Part shown: positions 61,014-64,000 of the stretch, one piece after another | Layout of the letters: each line of letters opens with the position of its first letter | Numbering within the stretch: the first letter of the stretch is position 1 | Source: Veillonellaceae bacterium | Lineage (GTDB): Bacteria; Bacillota; Negativicutes; Veillonellales; Dialisteraceae | DNA: 64,000 nucleotides | Reading direction: 5' to 3' | Assembly: GCA_025992895.1 (NCBI GenBank) | Contig: DAJPGA010000001.1 | Span: 186,001 to 250,000 of the forward strand | Translations under genes and position numbers: made by a program | Notes under the pieces: model-generated | Seen by the model: the letters and a program-made list of their open reading frames with translations, nothing else | Told to the model about the DNA's origin: nothing | The model's database searches: none

Positions 61014-62681
61014 TTAGAATGCGCTGCTGAGGGAGAAATGGATCCTTGTCCGGCCCTGTTCCTGATCATTGATGGTGCGGATGAGCGGGAATGCAAGAGC
61101 GACGTTGAGGGAAATGTGGTCGTTGATCTGGCTCTTGAGGCCAAAGCCCGCACCGACAAGGTTCCTGTCGTCATAGGCGCTTTTGCCCCAGACACGGCCG
61201 CCGTCCAGGAAGAGATATCCTTTCAGACGGTGCGATTTTTCGAGGGGGAAGTTGTATTCGGCACTGGCTGCAAAGCCGCCGTCGCCGCCGATCAAACTTT
61301 CCTTGTAGCCGCGGACGCTGTACATGCCGCCCAGGTAGAACATTTCTGCAGAGGGCAGGTAGTTCGTGCTGGAAATCTGGCCGTCAAGGCGGATTGTCCA
61401 GTCCTGGCCGGATTCGTACGCTTTCTGGTAGACCATGTTCAATTCATACTTACCAAAGGTGCTGTTATCCTCATACAGGTTCTTGTACCAGCCTGTCCGG
61501 TAGCCGTGCTTCTGGTAGAAAGCGGAGGATCTTCCGAAGTCGAGCTGGTCGTAGTAGAAGAGGAAGGAATCGATGCGGTCGTCGGTCCAGTGCATCCTCA
61601 TCGGTGTCTTCGTGCCGAAGTCGGTCTTGGAACGCTGGTGCCCGTACTCGATGCCCCATTCGGATTTCATGTGCTCGGAAGTTATGATTGGTGAAACCAT
61701 GTAAGCGGTCAATGCATACGCATGGCCCTTGACGCCCAGGCTTTCGAACGGCCCGTCCACGACGTTGACGCTGTTTGTCGTATAGGAAATGCCGGCCCGC
61801 GTGCCGATGGTGTTTACCGGCGTATTATAGCTGGCGGAAATAGCTTTCATGCCTTCGAAACGGACGCCGCTCAGGAAGAAATGGTCGCGGTTTCCCATGA
61901 CGTCCCGGTCCTGCCAGTAGGCGCCGACGCGGTAAAGGCCGCTCGTGTCGCTTCCCGCATTATCCGAGAAGACCCCTGCAATCTGCTTCTGCGGCTCTTT
62001 GACGGCGATCACGTAATCCGTCGTCCCTGTTTTCTCGCCGGATTTCAGGAGGATGCGGAGCTGCGCATCATTCGTCGCATTGAAACGGAGGAGATCCGCA
62101 TTCAGGCGGTTCATGTCCTGAATGTCCCCTTCTTTGATATGAAGTCTGTCCTTGATATAGCTTTCATTCGTAGAATTTCTTCCAACCATTGAAAGTGTGC
62201 CGTTTTTGCCTTCGATAAGGCCGATGTGAACGGTTCCCTCATGGATCGTCTGCGGTGCAAGGTATGCGCGGCAGGTGATGAAGCCCTTCTTCTGGTAGAG
62301 AGCATTGATATCTCCGACCAGAGCATAGAGATCATCCAGAGACACCTCGCGTCCCTGATACTTTTTCACAATCTGTGAGATTTCCTCCGGCTTCAAGACC
62401 TCGGACTTTGGAATCTCTACTTTTTTCAGCACAAAACGGACTGCTCCTTCGGGCTTTTCCTCCGCAGGAGCCGTCTCTTCCACCTTGCTCTTGTCCCAGC
62501 CCTCAGCCATCCGCTGCGCCACACGCTGACGCTCCAGCTGCTGGCGTGTCATATTCAGCTGCACGCCTGAATCCGTCGATCCTGACGGCCGCAAAGGCTC
62601 ACCGGCCGCCATGACCGGCATCGATAATAAACTTCCCAAAACCAGAGCTTCCAGAGCCCGGACCATATTTTTATTCATCAT
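61014..62681 (-). CDS. Two-partner secretion transporter TpsB (ShlB/FhaC family)
   Basis: 555-residue outer-membrane barrel that exports a TpsA partner. Signal peptide MMNKNMVRALEALVLGSLLS...VMAA; GAGG precedes the paired ATGs. Periplasmic POTRA_2 domain at about residues 80-160 (FVLKKVEIPKSEVLKPEEIS...YQKKGFITCRAYLAPQ), a second POTRA-like segment to about 235, then a 16-strand barrel. Conserved motifs VRGYKES and FLDGGRVWG are present, and the protein ends in LSSAF with the terminal Phe. The TpsA gene lies directly upstream on the same strand (448-bp gap). tpsB has its own motif-bearing promoter at 62771-62815, so it may also be expressed separately from tpsA. Confidence 0.95.
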   Translation of the reverse strand: MMNKNMVRALEALVLGSLLSMPVMAAGEPLRPSGSTDSGVQLNMTRQQLERQRVAQRMAEGWDKSKVEETAPAEEKPEGAVRFVLKKVEIPKSEVLKPEEISQIVKKYQGREVSLDDLYALVGDINALYQKKGFITCRAYLAPQTIHEGTVHIGLIEGKNGTLSMVGRNSTNESYIKDRLHIKEGDIQDMNRLNADLLRFNATNDAQLRILLKSGEKTGTTDYVIAVKEPQKQIAGVFSDNAGSDTSGLYRVGAYWQDRDVMGNRDHFFLSGVRFEGMKAISASYNTPVNTIGTRAGISYTTNSVNVVDGPFESLGVKGHAYALTAYMVSPIITSEHMKSEWGIEYGHQRSKTDFGTKTPMRMHWTDDRIDSFLFYYDQLDFGRSSAFYQKHGYRTGWYKNLYEDNSTFGKYELNMVYQKAYESGQDWTIRLDGQISSTNYLPSAEMFYLGGMYSVRGYKESLIGGDGGFAASAEYNFPLEKSHRLKGYLFLDGGRVWGKSAYDDRNLVGAGFGLKSQINDHISLNVALAFPLIRTINDQEQGRTRIHFSLSSAF

Positions 62682-62770
62682 CCCAACCTCGCCTTCCCGA
62701 CGAAATCACTCCGCCATTCCCAAAAGCGGACGAATAAGCGCATCCTGAAGCGGACACTGTCTCTTTATAT

Positions 62771-62815
62771 AGTGTAAGAGATAATGATTTGGAAAAAAAT
62801 TATCCGAAAGTATAC
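62771..62815 (-). promoter_or_regulatory. Promoter with the 15-bp GTATACTTTCGGATA motif (copy 3)
   Basis: Motif at 62801-62815, 24 bases, then -10 TACACT at 62771-62776 (minus strand), about 90 bases before the tpsB start. A T-run occupies the -35 position. Confidence 0.65.
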
Positions 62816-62844
62816 TTTTGAAAGGAAATGTGAAGGAAATATAT

Positions 62845-63060
62845 GAAAAACCGGGCAACCGAGCTACGGCTCGAAAAACCTTTTTATAAAAGACAATGAA
62901 TACTGCACCCCTTTCTCTGGCAACAGTTAAAAGATAAGCCAGACGCCTTCCCCGCTGGGGCAGGTCAAAGCCTTCCGTATCGACGAGAGCGGCTATTATC
63001 AATGGCGATGTACTGCGTCCTGATTTCTCTCTCATACAGCTCAGTCGTATGGTTTTCCAT
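62845..63060. repeat. Dispersed repeat block
   Basis: Contains AACCGAGCTACGGCTCG, ACCTTTTTATAAAAGACAAT, TACTGCACCCCTTTCTCTGG and CGCCTTCCCCGCTGGGGCAG. Lies between the tpsA terminator and the tpsB promoter. Confidence 0.55.
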
Positions 63061-63078
63061 CGCTCCCCATGCCCACGT

Positions 63079-63120
63079 CAAAAGGAGCCATGCGGGTTTG
63101 ATCCTGCATGGCTCCTTCTT
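63079..63120. terminator. Terminator after tpsA
   Basis: AAAAGGAGCCATGC and GCATGGCTCCTTCTT form a long stem ten bases downstream of the tpsA stop. Confidence 0.88.
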
Positions 63121-63129
63121 ATTCCTCCT

Positions 63130-64000
63130 TTATCCTTCTACTTTAATTTCTGCTTCTTTTTCTGTCTTGTCTTCGATGGCTGTGGTCAGCTGGCTTGCGT
63201 CGACGAGGCCTTCGTGGTCGAATTTAGCACGGCCCGGGTTGTACCTGGTGATTCTTGTGGTCATGCCGTCTTTGCCGGTTTCTCTGGCCATTTCTTCAGC
63301 CATGCTGTATCTCTGGCTGTAGACGTGGTTGTATGGTTTGACTTCCACGAGGTTTCCGTTGCTCCACTGTCTGCCGGTGTCTCCGTCGAAGTGGAGGTAC
63401 ATCCATCTGCCCGGGTTGCCGTCTCCAAGCCAGGTTTCAAGGTCTGTCCCTGGCCGGTTCAGGCTGGTGTCATTCCAGTAGGTGGTGGAAATGTTCCTGC
63501 CTGCGATCGGGGTGGTGCCGAAGACCTGGGTGCTCATGGTGCCGTTACTGAAGTATGCCCTGTCTTCTACGTAGAGTTTGTCGATCTCGATGGTTCCGCC
63601 AGATACAGAAACATATCCGTTCTTCATCCAGAGGTGGTCGAATACGAGTTCCGTACCGCCTTTAAGGTCGCCGATGACGAAGTTTTCAATCGGCGCCGTA
63701 TCATCGGCTGCGATGGATGCGAATTCGAGCGGTGTGGTGTACCCTTCCCGCTGGGCGACGCTTCCGATGTCGATGTGCGTGCCGGAGGTGTCAAGCCTGC
63801 TGCCTGCTGTAACATGTGTAGCTTCCATCACTTTGTCAGGGTTCCTTGTGATGACGGCTACGACGTCTCCGTCTACGGTATCGATGACAATGTCGCCGTC
63901 TTTGACGTCTGCGCCTGCTTTTTCAAGGGCGTAGAGGGAGTAGAGGTCAACTTCACCGCTGCCGCTGTGGCTGATGGTGAGGTTTCCGCCTTCGGACCTG
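63130..64000 (-). CDS. TpsA filamentous adhesin (haemagglutinin / LktA-like), C-terminal part
   Basis: The frame is open from the stop at 63130 to the window edge (290 codons seen), so the start lies to the right of the window. The visible part has GGNLTISHSGSGEVDLYSLY, DVKDGDIVIDTVDGDVVAVI and a repeat-poor end: DLKGGTELVFDHLWMKNGYV, IEIDKLYVEDRAYFSNGTMS, RWMYLHFDGDTGRQWSNGNL and HVYSQRYSMAEEMAR. This C-terminus is characteristic of very large filamentous adhesins (LktA-type) of Negativicutes and Fusobacteria. It has no barrel of its own and is adjacent to tpsB, consistent with two-partner secretion. The adhesive ligand is unknown. Because the N-terminal TPS domain is outside the window, the TpsA assignment rests on the C-terminal similarity and context. 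Confidence 0.82.
   Translation of the reverse strand, partial: RSEGGNLTISHSGSGEVDLYSLYALEKAGADVKDGDIVIDTVDGDVVAVITRNPDKVMEATHVTAGSRLDTSGTHIDIGSVAQREGYTTPLEFASIAADDTAPIENFVIGDLKGGTELVFDHLWMKNGYVSVSGGTIEIDKLYVEDRAYFSNGTMSTQVFGTTPIAGRNISTTYWNDTSLNRPGTDLETWLGDGNPGRWMYLHFDGDTGRQWSNGNLVEVKPYNHVYSQRYSMAEEMARETGKDGMTTRITRYNPGRAKFDHEGLVDASQLTTAIEDKTEKEAEIKVEG

Noticed and set aside
1-64000. tRNA or rRNA genes
   Set aside because: No T-loop/CCA-type cloverleaf or rRNA core sequence was noticed in any gap; a tRNA covariance search would be decisive.

Overview
The window comes from a diderm Firmicute of the Negativicutes, most likely a Dialister-like member of the Veillonellales. Two things support this. 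First, there is a large outer-membrane surface-protein repertoire, which requires an outer membrane. Second, a trimeric autotransporter carries a periplasmic SLH domain after its YadA-type membrane anchor, an arrangement typical of Negativicutes. Base composition is moderate. Intergenic regions are full of dispersed palindromic repeats. The genus is an inference; no rRNA is present.

Layout. 1-4.5 kb holds housekeeping genes: the 3' end of proA, an aldo/keto reductase, an unrecognised gene, and a fold-III PLP decarboxylase. 5.2-43.4 kb is a surface-protein locus, all on the minus strand. It has six very large monomeric (type Va) autotransporters (5198, 14243, 22523, 26799, 33218, 40328) and one trimeric (type Vc) adhesin with collagen-like repeats and an SLH domain (17896). 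An IS3-family element (about 12.17-13.88 kb) is inserted in an intergenic repeat block. Each surface gene has its own signal peptide, terminator and long AT-rich upstream region, so each is probably its own transcription unit. 43.5-44.9 kb has no convincing protein gene but holds two candidate structured RNAs. 44.9-52.9 kb is metabolic: two divergent nitroreductases, an AmmeMemoRadiSam operon (fused MEMO-AMMECR1 protein, radical SAM enzyme, cupin), a K+/H+ antiporter, a prolyl-tRNA deacylase homologue, a VOC protein and a second cupin.

52.85-56.78 kb is an accessory island bounded by a perfect 36-bp direct repeat of the 3' end of rlmD. It carries a DUF4143-type ATPase with palindromic operators, the RNA 2'-phosphotransferase KptA and two unrecognised small genes. 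A displaced copy of the 5' end of the neighbouring cupin lies inside it. 56.7-60.9 kb holds rlmD, an Old Yellow Enzyme family reductase, an ArsR regulator, a 52-residue membrane protein and a YbjN-like protein. 61.0-64.0 kb is a two-partner (type Vb) secretion pair, tpsB and the C-terminal part of tpsA. All three classical type V secretion forms therefore occur within 59 kb.

The most interesting regulatory signal is a 15-bp motif (GTATACTTTCGGATA on the minus strand). It occurs three times at exactly the same distance from a TTANNNT -10 element: before tpsB, before the YbjN-like gene, and before a hairpin-rich region with a U-tract at about 44.5 kb. This looks like a small activator-dependent regulon that includes an undescribed small RNA. 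Other signals are a conserved 40-bp leader shared by two surface genes, a repeated TTATAACGAAA motif upstream of three autotransporters, and a large unidentified structured RNA candidate at about 43.6-43.9 kb.
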